Origin: Paenibacillus anaericanus | Lineage (GTDB): Bacteria > Bacillota > Bacilli > Paenibacillales > Paenibacillaceae | DNA length: 64,000 nucleotides | Direction of reading: 5' to 3' | NCBI RefSeq assembly: GCF_003994475.1 | Contig: NZ_RZNY01000001.1 | Location: 239,714-303,713, forward strand | Part shown: one piece after another, positions 9,881 to 16,127 of the stretch | Position numbering within the stretch: position 1 is the stretch's first letter | Layout of the letters: every line of letters starts with the position of its first letter | Made by a program: the position numbers and the translations under genes | Notes under the pieces: model-generated | What the model saw: the letters and a program-made list of their open reading frames with translations, nothing else | What the model was told of the DNA's origin: nothing | Database searches by the model: none

Positions 9881-9886
9881 TTTGGG
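9856..9886 (-). promoter_or_regulatory. -1 ribosomal frameshift signal of the tail chaperone
   Basis: The heptamer C CCA AAC (9886 down to 9880) is in the correct frame for a tandem -1 slip and lies one codon before the zero-frame TAA. Eight bases downstream is a perfect 6-bp hairpin, GAGGAT-TACG-ATCCTC (9871-9856), well placed to stimulate slippage. Downstream coding content in the -1 frame supports use of the site. Confidence 0.8.
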
Positions 9887-10176
9887 TCCGCATCTTCCGT
9901 TCCGATAGAGTCAGAACCACCATGGATGATTACATTGCAAAGATTTATAACTTCATCCAATATTTTTCTTGCATCAATACCGTCATAGCACTGGTCAAAC
10001 GTAAACTGTCCGCCAAACGCAATGACAATATATTCGATCATTTCATCAACAACATCTTCAGTGATGTCGGTTCTAATTTGCTTCTGTAACTCAAGTGTCT
10101 TTCTAAATAAACGACCTGGCACAAATGATTGAACGAATTCCTTTTTTTCTCCATCGATAACTAGTGATATTTTCAT
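9874..10176 (-). CDS. Tail assembly chaperone G (phage gpG-like)
   Basis: The 100-residue protein lies between the tail tube gene and the tape measure gene, the standard place for the G chaperone that coats the tape measure before tube assembly. It begins MKISLVIDGEKKEFVQSFVP and contains the usual helical segment (RKTLELQKQIRTDITEDVVD). The start at 10176 is preferred because GGGAGG lies seven bases upstream of it; a longer frame from 10191 would place that site inside the gene. The 3' end carries a -1 frameshift signal that yields the longer GT form. Confidence 0.8.
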   Translation of the reverse strand: MKISLVIDGEKKEFVQSFVPGRLFRKTLELQKQIRTDITEDVVDEMIEYIVIAFGGQFTFDQCYDGIDARKILDEVINLCNVIIHGGSDSIGTEDADPNA

Positions 10177-10225
10177 GTATAGACCTCCCATTCAAATTTA
10201 AAAGAGGGGTTTCCCCCTCCGAGCA

Positions 10226-10510
10226 TTAAGGTGTTGGTACCCAATCCAGCGTAGCTTTGTATTTCAGCTTGGCTTTTGTGCGAATGACAAACTCATAACT
10301 CCCTGCTGGATTGTTGTCACTAAACCAGAGCGTTTCTTGATCATCTAGAACCAGTGGATTGCCATTCTTGGTGATGTAAATGAGATTGCTAACTGCGAGG
10401 GATATTCTCGCTCCGCCTGAACCCTTCAGTTCATACTCAACGTGATTTACTCCGTTGTGCATTCCCTCTTGACCTGTAGGACTCCAAGTTGCAACAAGCG
10501 GAGTTGTTAA
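10226..10510 (-). CDS. C-terminal extension of the tail tube protein, made by -1 frameshift
   Basis: This 94-codon frame directly follows the tail tube gene in the -1 frame. It is not preceded by a usable start: the only ATG (10462) has a purine tract touching it. The translated domain (LTTPLVATWSPTGQEG, then GVNHVEYELKGSGGARISLA, ending TLDWVPTP) aligns without gaps to the 94-residue extension after the capsid gene. Beta-rich, Ig-like decoration domains added to phage tail and capsid proteins by frameshift are known in other phages. Here the fused protein would be about 282 residues and probably present in a minority of tube subunits. Confidence 0.7.
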   Translation of the reverse strand, partial: LTTPLVATWSPTGQEGMHNGVNHVEYELKGSGGARISLAVSNLIYITKNGNPLVLDDQETLWFSDNNPAGSYEFVIRTKAKLKYKATLDWVPTP

Positions 10511-10516
10511 TTTGGG
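10481..10516 (-). promoter_or_regulatory. -1 frameshift signal at the end of the tail tube gene
   Basis: The heptamer C CCA AAT (10516 down to 10510) is in frame for a -1 slip and is followed at once by the zero-frame TAA. Five bases further lies a possible hairpin with stem ACTCC/GGAGT (10504-10500 and 10485-10481), whose loop holds the palindrome GTTGCAAC. The extension frame opens exactly at the slip site. Confidence 0.65.
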
Positions 10517-11073
10517 ATGTATACCGTGTCGAAGAATGTATCCAAAAACTCAGGAGTAACACCTGTGTCTCCATCAGTGACAGAGTACTGCCAACGCTCG
10601 TCTGTTTGACGCGAAATGAATGTAGCATTCAAAGTCGGCGTTTGGTACGTAGGAGTATCAGTCTTGGTGTTTGCTTCTTCAGCTCCAAGCGTAAAGCGGC
10701 CTTTGTACAACCACACATAGCGGAATTTCTTATTCGCCATACGCCGACGATATCCAATAGCCACATACGGACCGATATCAGTTGATTTTTTATCTAGCCC
10801 GCCATTATCATCGATCGCATGGCCTAACAATTTAGCTTGATCTTCTGTCGGAACTTCTGCCGTGTTTAACGCAACTGCAATATCTCCCATGGCGCTTGTA
10901 GTGTCATAAGCAATGTCATCTGCGTACAGAGTGGCACTGTTAACGGTTGGTGTAATGGTTGCTTGGATCGCTCCTGGCAACCTTTTAACCACACCGTATG
11001 TTTCCAATTCCTCATCTGTCATAACTGCATAAACAAGATGATCCAAACCGACTGGGATATTACCTTTAGCCAT
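10507..11073 (-). CDS. Major tail protein (tail tube subunit)
   Basis: The 188-residue protein is the tail tube subunit by position (after the head-tail connector genes, before the chaperone and tape measure genes) and by similarity to the phi13/TP901-1 type major tail proteins. Recognisable features include the N-terminus MAKGNIPVGLDHLVYAVMTD and an internal FRYVWLYKGRFTLGAEE segment. The start at 11073 has GGAGAG nine bases upstream, so the upstream in-frame ATGs are unlikely. Its stop codon directly follows a slippery heptamer, so a longer form with an extra domain is expected. Confidence 0.85.
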   Translation of the reverse strand: MAKGNIPVGLDHLVYAVMTDEELETYGVVKRLPGAIQATITPTVNSATLYADDIAYDTTSAMGDIAVALNTAEVPTEDQAKLLGHAIDDNGGLDKKSTDIGPYVAIGYRRRMANKKFRYVWLYKGRFTLGAEEANTKTDTPTYQTPTLNATFISRQTDERWQYSVTDGDTGVTPEFLDTFFDTVYIPN

Positions 11074-11133
11074 CTTTTCACTCTCCATATTCAAAATAAA
11101 AAGCGCCCTGCAAAGGCGCTTAATTTGTTGCTG

Positions 11134-11502
11134 TTATTCGGTTTCGAGCATCTTCGTTCGGTACCTGAGCACTTTATGATGGACCTGCACACCATCCTCA
11201 TACTGATCAGCAGCAAGTGAACGCGACCATCCCTCTGCCTTCATTGTTTTAGCGACTTCACCTGTTATGGTAGAGGTGCTGCTCTTAGACCAAATATCGA
11301 TTTGAACGACTATTGATGATGCATAAGCCTCATCATCTGCAAAGTCTGAATCTCGGTTATCGACTTCAAAGAAGGTGATCCGTGGGTACTCGTCCGCTTT
11401 CGGAGCTGCTGACTGGTATATGCGCTGACCGCCCAGCAAAGTGACTAAGGAGGCATTGTCCAACAAAGCAGCGCGAACAATTGTTTTAACATCCGTCCTC
11501 AT
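11134..11502 (-). CDS. Tail completion or terminator protein, DUF3168/gp17-like
   Basis: This 122-residue protein resembles the DUF3168 (gp17-like) family, which closes the head-proximal end of the siphovirus tail. Typical parts are the N-terminal helix (DVKTIVRAALLDNASLVTLL), GQRIYQSAAPKADEYPRITF, and the beta strand VVQIDIWSKSS. The start overlaps the HK97-gp10-like gene by four bases. Neighbours on both sides are connector and tail genes, which supports the role. Confidence 0.8.
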   Translation of the reverse strand: MRTDVKTIVRAALLDNASLVTLLGGQRIYQSAAPKADEYPRITFFEVDNRDSDFADDEAYASSIVVQIDIWSKSSTSTITGEVAKTMKAEGWSRSLAADQYEDGVQVHHKVLRYRTKMLETE

Positions 11503-11888
11503 CCTCTCAGCCCCTCTCTAAATGTTTCAACCATGATATTGAGAGCGGCACCCTTACGAGCATGAAAAGCGGGTTCTTTATACGGCTGCGCACTCATTTT
11601 TGATGTGCCGAACTCCAGAAGGTGCGTTCTCCAACTTGTCTTTTTGGTTTGCCTAACCAGTACATACTTCACACCTTCTTTCCTCATGACCCGAGTAACG
11701 TATATATCATCTTGTATGTGAGTTCCACTGGGTTTGTCAGATACAGCGACTATCGAGCGCTCCTCTTCAGCGATCAATTCGCCTGCGGATGTCAATGCAA
11801 CTCTCTCAACCTTTGCTGAAGCATTTCCTAGCCTGCGTCGAACATCGGCAAGCATCGCATCAATTCCAGTCATCTCCATACCACTCAT
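11499..11888 (-). CDS. HK97 gp10-like tail component
   Basis: The 129-residue protein matches the HK97-gp10 family of minor tail or neck components. Characteristic parts are the N-terminal MTGIDAMLADVRRRLGN helix and a C-terminal HLLEFGTSKMSAQPYKEPAF stretch, where the EFGT and pRPf-like element are family marks. It overlaps both neighbours by four bases (ATGA junctions), so it is expressed as part of one connector module. Confidence 0.85.
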   Translation of the reverse strand: MSGMEMTGIDAMLADVRRRLGNASAKVERVALTSAGELIAEEERSIVAVSDKPSGTHIQDDIYVTRVMRKEGVKYVLVRQTKKTSWRTHLLEFGTSKMSAQPYKEPAFHARKGAALNIMVETFREGLRG

Positions 11889-12268
11889 CCGTTGTCACGC
11901 TCTAGCGCCATGATCCAAGTCTCGACTCCGTCACCCTTAACATCATCTAACACGGATTTAATGTCATAAATACGATCTGTTTCAACACCGTCAACGACCT
12001 TTTTACCGTGGACAATGCGCATATCAGGTGTAATACCTGTCCGGTACCGTATTTCAAGTTGGATCATCTTATCGACGTTAAGGCCAGCAGCTTGATACGT
12101 TTCACGCCATCTGGTAGTCAGTGGTTTACGGCAGGCCCATAAGGGCATCCAATCAACCCAGCCGGCAGTGGAGATGCCTTCATCATCCGCCACAAAACCC
12201 TTACTTTGCAGCAGTATCCTCTTGTTGTACTTCTTTGGATTTGTCTTCTTCTCCACCAAATAGATCAC
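11885..12268 (-). CDS. Head closure (head-tail adaptor) protein
   Basis: About 127 residues. The sequence GWVDWMPLWACRKPLTTRWR followed by LNVDKMIQLEIRYRTGITPD fits the phage head closure or head-tail joining family (SPP1 gp16-like), a beta-barrel ring below the portal. The annotated start is a GTG at 12268; the family often begins at NPKKYNKRI, nine codons later, so the true start may be internal. The gene overlaps the preceding small gene by 68 bases. Confidence 0.75.
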   Translation of the reverse strand: MIYLVEKKTNPKKYNKRILLQSKGFVADDEGISTAGWVDWMPLWACRKPLTTRWRETYQAAGLNVDKMIQLEIRYRTGITPDMRIVHGKKVVDGVETDRIYDIKSVLDDVKGDGVETWIMALERDNG

Positions 12269-12440
12269 CTACCTCAGGCTTAGGTTTCGTGGATGTTGGT
12301 TTATCCTCTTTGCCAATCCAACCACCTGCCTGCAGTTTCTTAACTCTTTCCTTATCAGACGTGGTGTAATGGTCACCAATTTCGTTAATTCCACCAGTTG
12401 CACGATCCCTAAACTTCTTCAATACCGGATATTTCGCCAT
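12201..12440 (-). CDS. Small charged prophage protein of unknown function
   Basis: This 79-residue protein begins MAKYPVLKKFRDRATGG and ends in a hydrophilic Lys/Glu-rich tail (GGEEDKSKEVQQEDTAAK). The middle (ERVKKLQAGGWIGKEDK) is of a type seen in short proteins between connector genes of Gram-positive siphoviruses. I do not recognise a function. GGGGTG lies eight bases before the start at 12440; a second ATG at 12446 overlaps the upstream stop. Confidence 0.6.
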   Translation of the reverse strand: MAKYPVLKKFRDRATGGINEIGDHYTTSDKERVKKLQAGGWIGKEDKPTSTKPKPEVGDLFGGEEDKSKEVQQEDTAAK

Positions 12441-12445
12441 GCTCA

Positions 12446-12709
12446 TCACCCCGTTTTCAAATGCAAGATGATCGATTGAAGGGAAAAACTAACCTTATCG
12501 ATCTCGATACCAGGATTGCGATTCTCGTAATTCAACGCTACGAGAAGCATGACCGCCAGTTGGTACTTGGCGGTCTCCTTCTTCTCACTAGGCACTCCAG
12601 CTTCAAGCAAATACTCCTCGGCTGAAGACACCAAAAAAGCGAGGTACTCATCGTCCTCACTCCCATCAATTCTTAAATGCGATTTTAATAACTTCATGTC
12701 CACAGACAT
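12446..12709 (-). CDS. Head-tail connector protein, gp6-like
   Basis: The 87-residue protein resembles the phage gp6-like head-tail connector (YqbG/DUF3199 group), an all-helical ring protein that sits under the portal. Its helices are LLKSHLRIDGSEDDEYLAFL, VSSAEEYLLEAGVP and AKYQLAVMLLVALNYENRNP. The start at 12709 follows GGGGGTGG; longer GTG starts at 12715-12718 exist. It lies directly after the capsid and its frameshift extension, the usual place. Confidence 0.8.
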   Translation of the reverse strand: MSVDMKLLKSHLRIDGSEDDEYLAFLVSSAEEYLLEAGVPSEKKETAKYQLAVMLLVALNYENRNPGIEIDKVSFSLQSIILHLKTG

Positions 12710-12721
12710 CAGCACCACCCC

Positions 12722-13006
12722 CTATGGAGTCGGTATCCAGTCCAGTGCAGCCGTATAAAACTTACCGCCTACTGTTAGGACCTCAAAGATATACTCTCCA
12801 GCAAGGTTGTCGTCACTAAACCATATGGTTTCTTGATCGTCTGGCGTCAGATTAACACCATCTTTCTTGATGTAAGTCACTGCGCCAGCAGCGAGGGAAA
12901 TTCTCGCTCCTGCACCATCCAACAGCTCGAATTCAGTGTGATTCACACCTTCATGCTCGCCCTCACGGCCTGTTGGATTTAATGTAGCCGGCGAAGGAGT
13001 TAGGAC
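12722..13006 (-). CDS. C-terminal extension of the capsid protein, made by -1 frameshift
   Basis: This 94-codon frame opens in the -1 frame across the end of the capsid gene and has no start codon near its beginning. The domain (VLTPSPATLNPTGREGEHEG, GVNHTEFELLDGAGARISLA, ending ALDWIPTP) aligns without gaps with the extension of the tail tube protein, at about 52 of 94 identical positions by my count. The predicted structure is beta-rich and Ig-like. The fused capsid protein would be about 473 residues and would display the domain on the head surface. Confidence 0.72.
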   Translation of the reverse strand, partial: VLTPSPATLNPTGREGEHEGVNHTEFELLDGAGARISLAAGAVTYIKKDGVNLTPDDQETIWFSDDNLAGEYIFEVLTVGGKFYTAALDWIPTP

Positions 13007-13012
13007 TTTTTT
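12948..13012 (-). promoter_or_regulatory. -1 frameshift signal at the end of the capsid gene
   Basis: The heptamer A AAA AAG (13012 down to 13006), among the most efficient bacterial -1 slippery sequences, is in the correct frame and lies one codon before the zero-frame TAA. Eight bases downstream, CCTTCGCC (12997-12990) can pair with GGCG and GAAGG between 12961 and 12948, a plausible stimulatory stem. The pairing is by eye. Confidence 0.68.
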
Positions 13013-14139
13013 GCGATACGGAAAGCTGATTTCAATTTGATTTGGTGATCGATCCATGCAGTCAGAACGAAATCCCAAATGCCTGTGCGCACGTTCTTAT
13101 CACGATCATAGATGATTTCAGGATCGTAGTTGAAGTGCGAGTAACGGAAGTCTCCGATCACCGGATCGACTGCTAGGTCGCAGAATTCAACAGGCTTGCC
13201 CAAGACTTGCTCCGGTTGTGCTTGATATAACGTCGCATTACCGTTTGCCAAGTCTTCAATGATATCCATATAATCTGCATAACGCATGGTGATTGTGGCG
13301 GTTTCACGGAAATCTTCTGGAAGATCAGCGATAGCTGCTTTAATTGCCTTGAACAGCGTGGCACCCGGCACTTCTTTAATGACGGAGACAGCACCGTTTT
13401 TCTGATAAAAACTCATGTGTTCTTCGCCTGTCTTCGGAGTCTTAGTAAACGCCACCTTCTTTTCTTTCGCAGCCAAACCTGAGCGCAGAGCCCCTTCAAC
13501 TGTTTGTACTAAATTTGTGTCAGTGGCCGCAAGGATCGTTTCGGATACAGGGGCGAACACCTTGAATTTATGACGGCCGAAGTTTACAACATCACCACTG
13601 ACTTCAAGTTCTTTCGCAGTTTCTGTGTCGGCAATGAAATCGTCGTCGTCAAGTTGGAACTCCACTTTAGGGATTTCAAGGTTTGTTACGCTTGTAAATG
13701 TGGAGATATCACGCAATGGGTTCTTCACAAATGGCTCGTGCAGAAGTTCAGTTGTCATAGTTGATGGAAGGATCTTCTCTCCACCAGTGCTATTACCATC
13801 GCCCAGAGCAGCCCGTACTTCAACAGGCACTTCATGACCTTTAACAGTAGCTCGCATCAATGAAGCTTTAGCCGATAGAGTCTGATTTTTAGGATCTGCA
13901 TTAAACGTAGGTTCCTTCTTTTGCAAAGACGCTTTTTGCTCTGCTTCCATCAGGTCGTGTTCCTTCTGCAAGATGTCGAACCTAGCTTGCAATCCTGCTT
14001 CCTTAGTTGCCAGTGCAGTGATATCTTCCGTCTTCGATTCTGGTTCAGATGCCTTTACCAACTTATCTTGTTTAACTGCTGCCAGAGCCTGTCCAATCGT
14101 AACCAAGTCGTTCTTTACATCAAAAAGTGTTTTAGCCAT
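13000..14139 (-). CDS. Major capsid protein, HK97 fold
   Basis: The 379-residue protein is an HK97-type major capsid protein. Residues 1-75 form a charged coiled coil that acts as the cleavable scaffolding (delta) domain. The mature fold starts near residue 105-125, with TMTTELLHEPFVKNPLRDIS, then DISTFTSVTNLEIPKVEFQL. The C-terminal HQIKLKSAFRIAKKS is also typical. It follows the ClpP-like protease expected to remove the delta domain. The start follows GGGAGG. The last codons include AAAAAAG, so a fraction of molecules is probably extended by 94 residues. Confidence 0.93.
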   Translation of the reverse strand: MAKTLFDVKNDLVTIGQALAAVKQDKLVKASEPESKTEDITALATKEAGLQARFDILQKEHDLMEAEQKASLQKKEPTFNADPKNQTLSAKASLMRATVKGHEVPVEVRAALGDGNSTGGEKILPSTMTTELLHEPFVKNPLRDISTFTSVTNLEIPKVEFQLDDDDFIADTETAKELEVSGDVVNFGRHKFKVFAPVSETILAATDTNLVQTVEGALRSGLAAKEKKVAFTKTPKTGEEHMSFYQKNGAVSVIKEVPGATLFKAIKAAIADLPEDFRETATITMRYADYMDIIEDLANGNATLYQAQPEQVLGKPVEFCDLAVDPVIGDFRYSHFNYDPEIIYDRDKNVRTGIWDFVLTAWIDHQIKLKSAFRIAKKS

Positions 14140-14899
14140 TCAAAATACCTCCCAGGTATGAATTCAAATTTTGTAATTCTGTTTTTGCTGTTGCTGCAAT
14201 ATTTTGCAGGTACTCCCTTTCCTTCGTCCCCACCGATGCATTAGGCTCGTCAGGTTGAATTGTAGTAAGCCCCTTCGGCACATTGCGGTACTTGGCAAAG
14301 AGTTCATCGCTCACACATGCAGCAGCTTGATTCGCGTCTCCGACAACATCGCACAAGCCATAGTCAAGGCATTCTTGAGCAGATAGCCACGTTTCGGCGT
14401 CAAGCAACTCAGTCAGCTTGGTTTCGTCCAGCTTGTCACCAGAACGATCCAGATAGGTTTGCTTCATACTGCCACCGATACGATCAAGATCTTCCGCAGA
14501 TTTCCGATGATCATCTGCATTCCCCGCCGTAACTCTCCATGGATTGTGGATCATCATCATTGCATTGCGTGGCATATGGATCTCATCACCAGCCATAGCA
14601 ATCACTGATGCGACAGAAGCGGCCAACGCATCTACATGTACGATCACTCGGGCTTTATGACGTTTAAGCATGTTGCCGATAGTTACTCCCTCGGTTACAA
14701 TTCCGCCCGGTGAATTGATGTATAAATGCAATGTTGAGATGTCTCCTAATGCATCTAGCTCCCTTTTGAAACTGTTGGCGCTGGTGTCTGAATCGTCCCA
14801 CTGCCATGACGTGATCTCGCCATAGATGTAAAGCTCGCCATCACCTTCTTTGGCAGCTGCTTTGAAACTCCAGTACTGCTTTTTCTCTCCCTTTTTCAT
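14132..14899 (-). CDS. Head maturation protease, ClpP-like (S14)
   Basis: The 255-residue protein is a ClpP-type prohead protease that cleaves the capsid scaffolding domain. The oxyanion strand INSPGGIVTEG, the nucleophile motif ALAASVASVIAMAG (serine near residue 95) and MMMIHNPW (histidine near residue 118) are clear. The C-terminal 60 residues are a helical tail that may bind the capsid precursor. The start overlaps the portal stop by four bases and the end overlaps the capsid start, so portal, protease and capsid are coupled. Confidence 0.93.
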   Translation of the reverse strand: MKKGEKKQYWSFKAAAKEGDGELYIYGEITSWQWDDSDTSANSFKRELDALGDISTLHLYINSPGGIVTEGVTIGNMLKRHKARVIVHVDALAASVASVIAMAGDEIHMPRNAMMMIHNPWRVTAGNADDHRKSAEDLDRIGGSMKQTYLDRSGDKLDETKLTELLDAETWLSAQECLDYGLCDVVGDANQAAACVSDELFAKYRNVPKGLTTIQPDEPNASVGTKEREYLQNIAATAKTELQNLNSYLGGILNG

Positions 14900-16107
14900 T
14901 CTTCACTCACCCCCTTTCCCGGTTTTCTTCTTTGTTCAATAGGTGTGTCGATTGTGTACAGATCGCCACTGATCCAAAGCTTGTCAGCCATACCACCCTC
15001 TGGAGGTAAATCCTCAAGCCTACGCACTTCGTCAGGTTTCATCCCTGCACTCCTCAACATAGTTTGATAAAAGGCAGTCCGTGCTGCTGTATCGCCTCGT
15101 AGCAAACCACCCATATTAAACTTGAAGTACAGTCCCTTTCTCCGATCCGCTTCGTTCAATAACTTCCTGTTAAACTCATGCTCGTATTGCCGCACATCCG
15201 GAGTAAGTTTCATCTGAACGAACTGCATCATGGTCTGCTCGTTTGATGCGTAACTCTGCCCCTCGCTATCATTCAGGAAGCTTCCCGGGACATTAAAAAC
15301 GTTAGCGACCCTTGAGCGAGTTATCCGCTCGGATGCTAACGTGTCTGATGCAAAGTATTTCTTATCAATCTCTTTCAAGTTGACGCCCGGTTCCTTGAAC
15401 AATATCCCGCCATTTTCACTGTAGAATCGCTTGAAGTCATCGACTATCTTCTGTCTCTTATCTGCGTCCACATTAGCCCCGTATTCAAGAATGAAGCTGT
15501 CTTTCTTCTTCATCTCGGACAAGCTAAACTCTTGGACGGCTTTGTCATACTCCAAGGTGTTTCTAAGGACGGCAAGCGGGCTAATCCCCTTCCACCTAGA
15601 CGATCCGGTTATGTGCTTGACGTGGATCATGTCCATGTTGTGGAAGTAGTACGTACCGCCGACACCACGCACTTCATACCAGAGTACCCCATCATCGGTG
15701 TTGATGATTGGAGTTACAACCGTTGGATCAATAGGTGTTATCGAACTGGGCTGGGCCCGTATATCACGACCAATGACGGCGTACCCGTTACCAGTCTCAT
15801 TTCGGGACACTTCCAACTTGTTGATCAACTCAAACCCACCCATATTGGGATTTGGATTGTTAATGAGCAAGTCCGAAGCTTCATGATCCGTAATAATCTC
15901 ATAGTTACGGTACAGCTTCAGTGGCAGCGCCGACATTGTATTTGCCAGTCGAGTAATAATTGCAAAGATTGTCTCATTCGTCGCCAGCTTACTATTATCG
16001 ATTCCCCAGAATGTGCGACCAGCCCATGAAGAGAAATCAAACCCAGCGCCCTTCCACCCTGCTACCGCTGCTTTTGCAGCACCTGTAATTCGTTGATACC
16101 ATTTCAA
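14896..16107 (-). CDS. Portal protein, HK97 family
   Basis: This protein of about 403 residues forms the dodecameric DNA gate at one head vertex. Family features include AGWKGAGFDFSSWAGRTFWG near the N-terminus, NPNPNMGGFELINKLEVSRN, MDMIHVKHITG, and FNVPGSFLNDSEGQSYASNE followed by the long helix FVQMKLTPDVRQYEHEFNRK. A TTG at 16107 with GGGGGTGAGG just upstream is the likely start; another in-frame TTG at 16131 overlaps the terminase stop. The terminase and protease genes flank it. Confidence 0.9.
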   Translation of the reverse strand: MKWYQRITGAAKAAVAGWKGAGFDFSSWAGRTFWGIDNSKLATNETIFAIITRLANTMSALPLKLYRNYEIITDHEASDLLINNPNPNMGGFELINKLEVSRNETGNGYAVIGRDIRAQPSSITPIDPTVVTPIINTDDGVLWYEVRGVGGTYYFHNMDMIHVKHITGSSRWKGISPLAVLRNTLEYDKAVQEFSLSEMKKKDSFILEYGANVDADKRQKIVDDFKRFYSENGGILFKEPGVNLKEIDKKYFASDTLASERITRSRVANVFNVPGSFLNDSEGQSYASNEQTMMQFVQMKLTPDVRQYEHEFNRKLLNEADRRKGLYFKFNMGGLLRGDTAARTAFYQTMLRSAGMKPDEVRRLEDLPPEGGMADKLWISGDLYTIDTPIEQRRKPGKGVSEE

Positions 16108-16127
16108 AACCTCACCCCCTTTCCCGG

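Noticed and set aside
9717..9923. 68-residue minus-strand frame overlapping the chaperone region
   Set aside because: It is in a third frame with no ribosome binding site; the -1 frame gives the recognisable T domain instead.
10226..10462. Independent 78-residue gene between the tail tube and chaperone genes
   Set aside because: Its ribosome binding purines touch the ATG, its homologue after the capsid has no start at all, and the open frame extends upstream to a slippery heptamer. It is better read as a frameshift extension.
12722..13078. Independent 118-residue gene overlapping the capsid end
   Set aside because: The first part is antisense-free overlap with capsid codons in another frame, with no ribosome binding site; only the part after 13006 carries the conserved domain.
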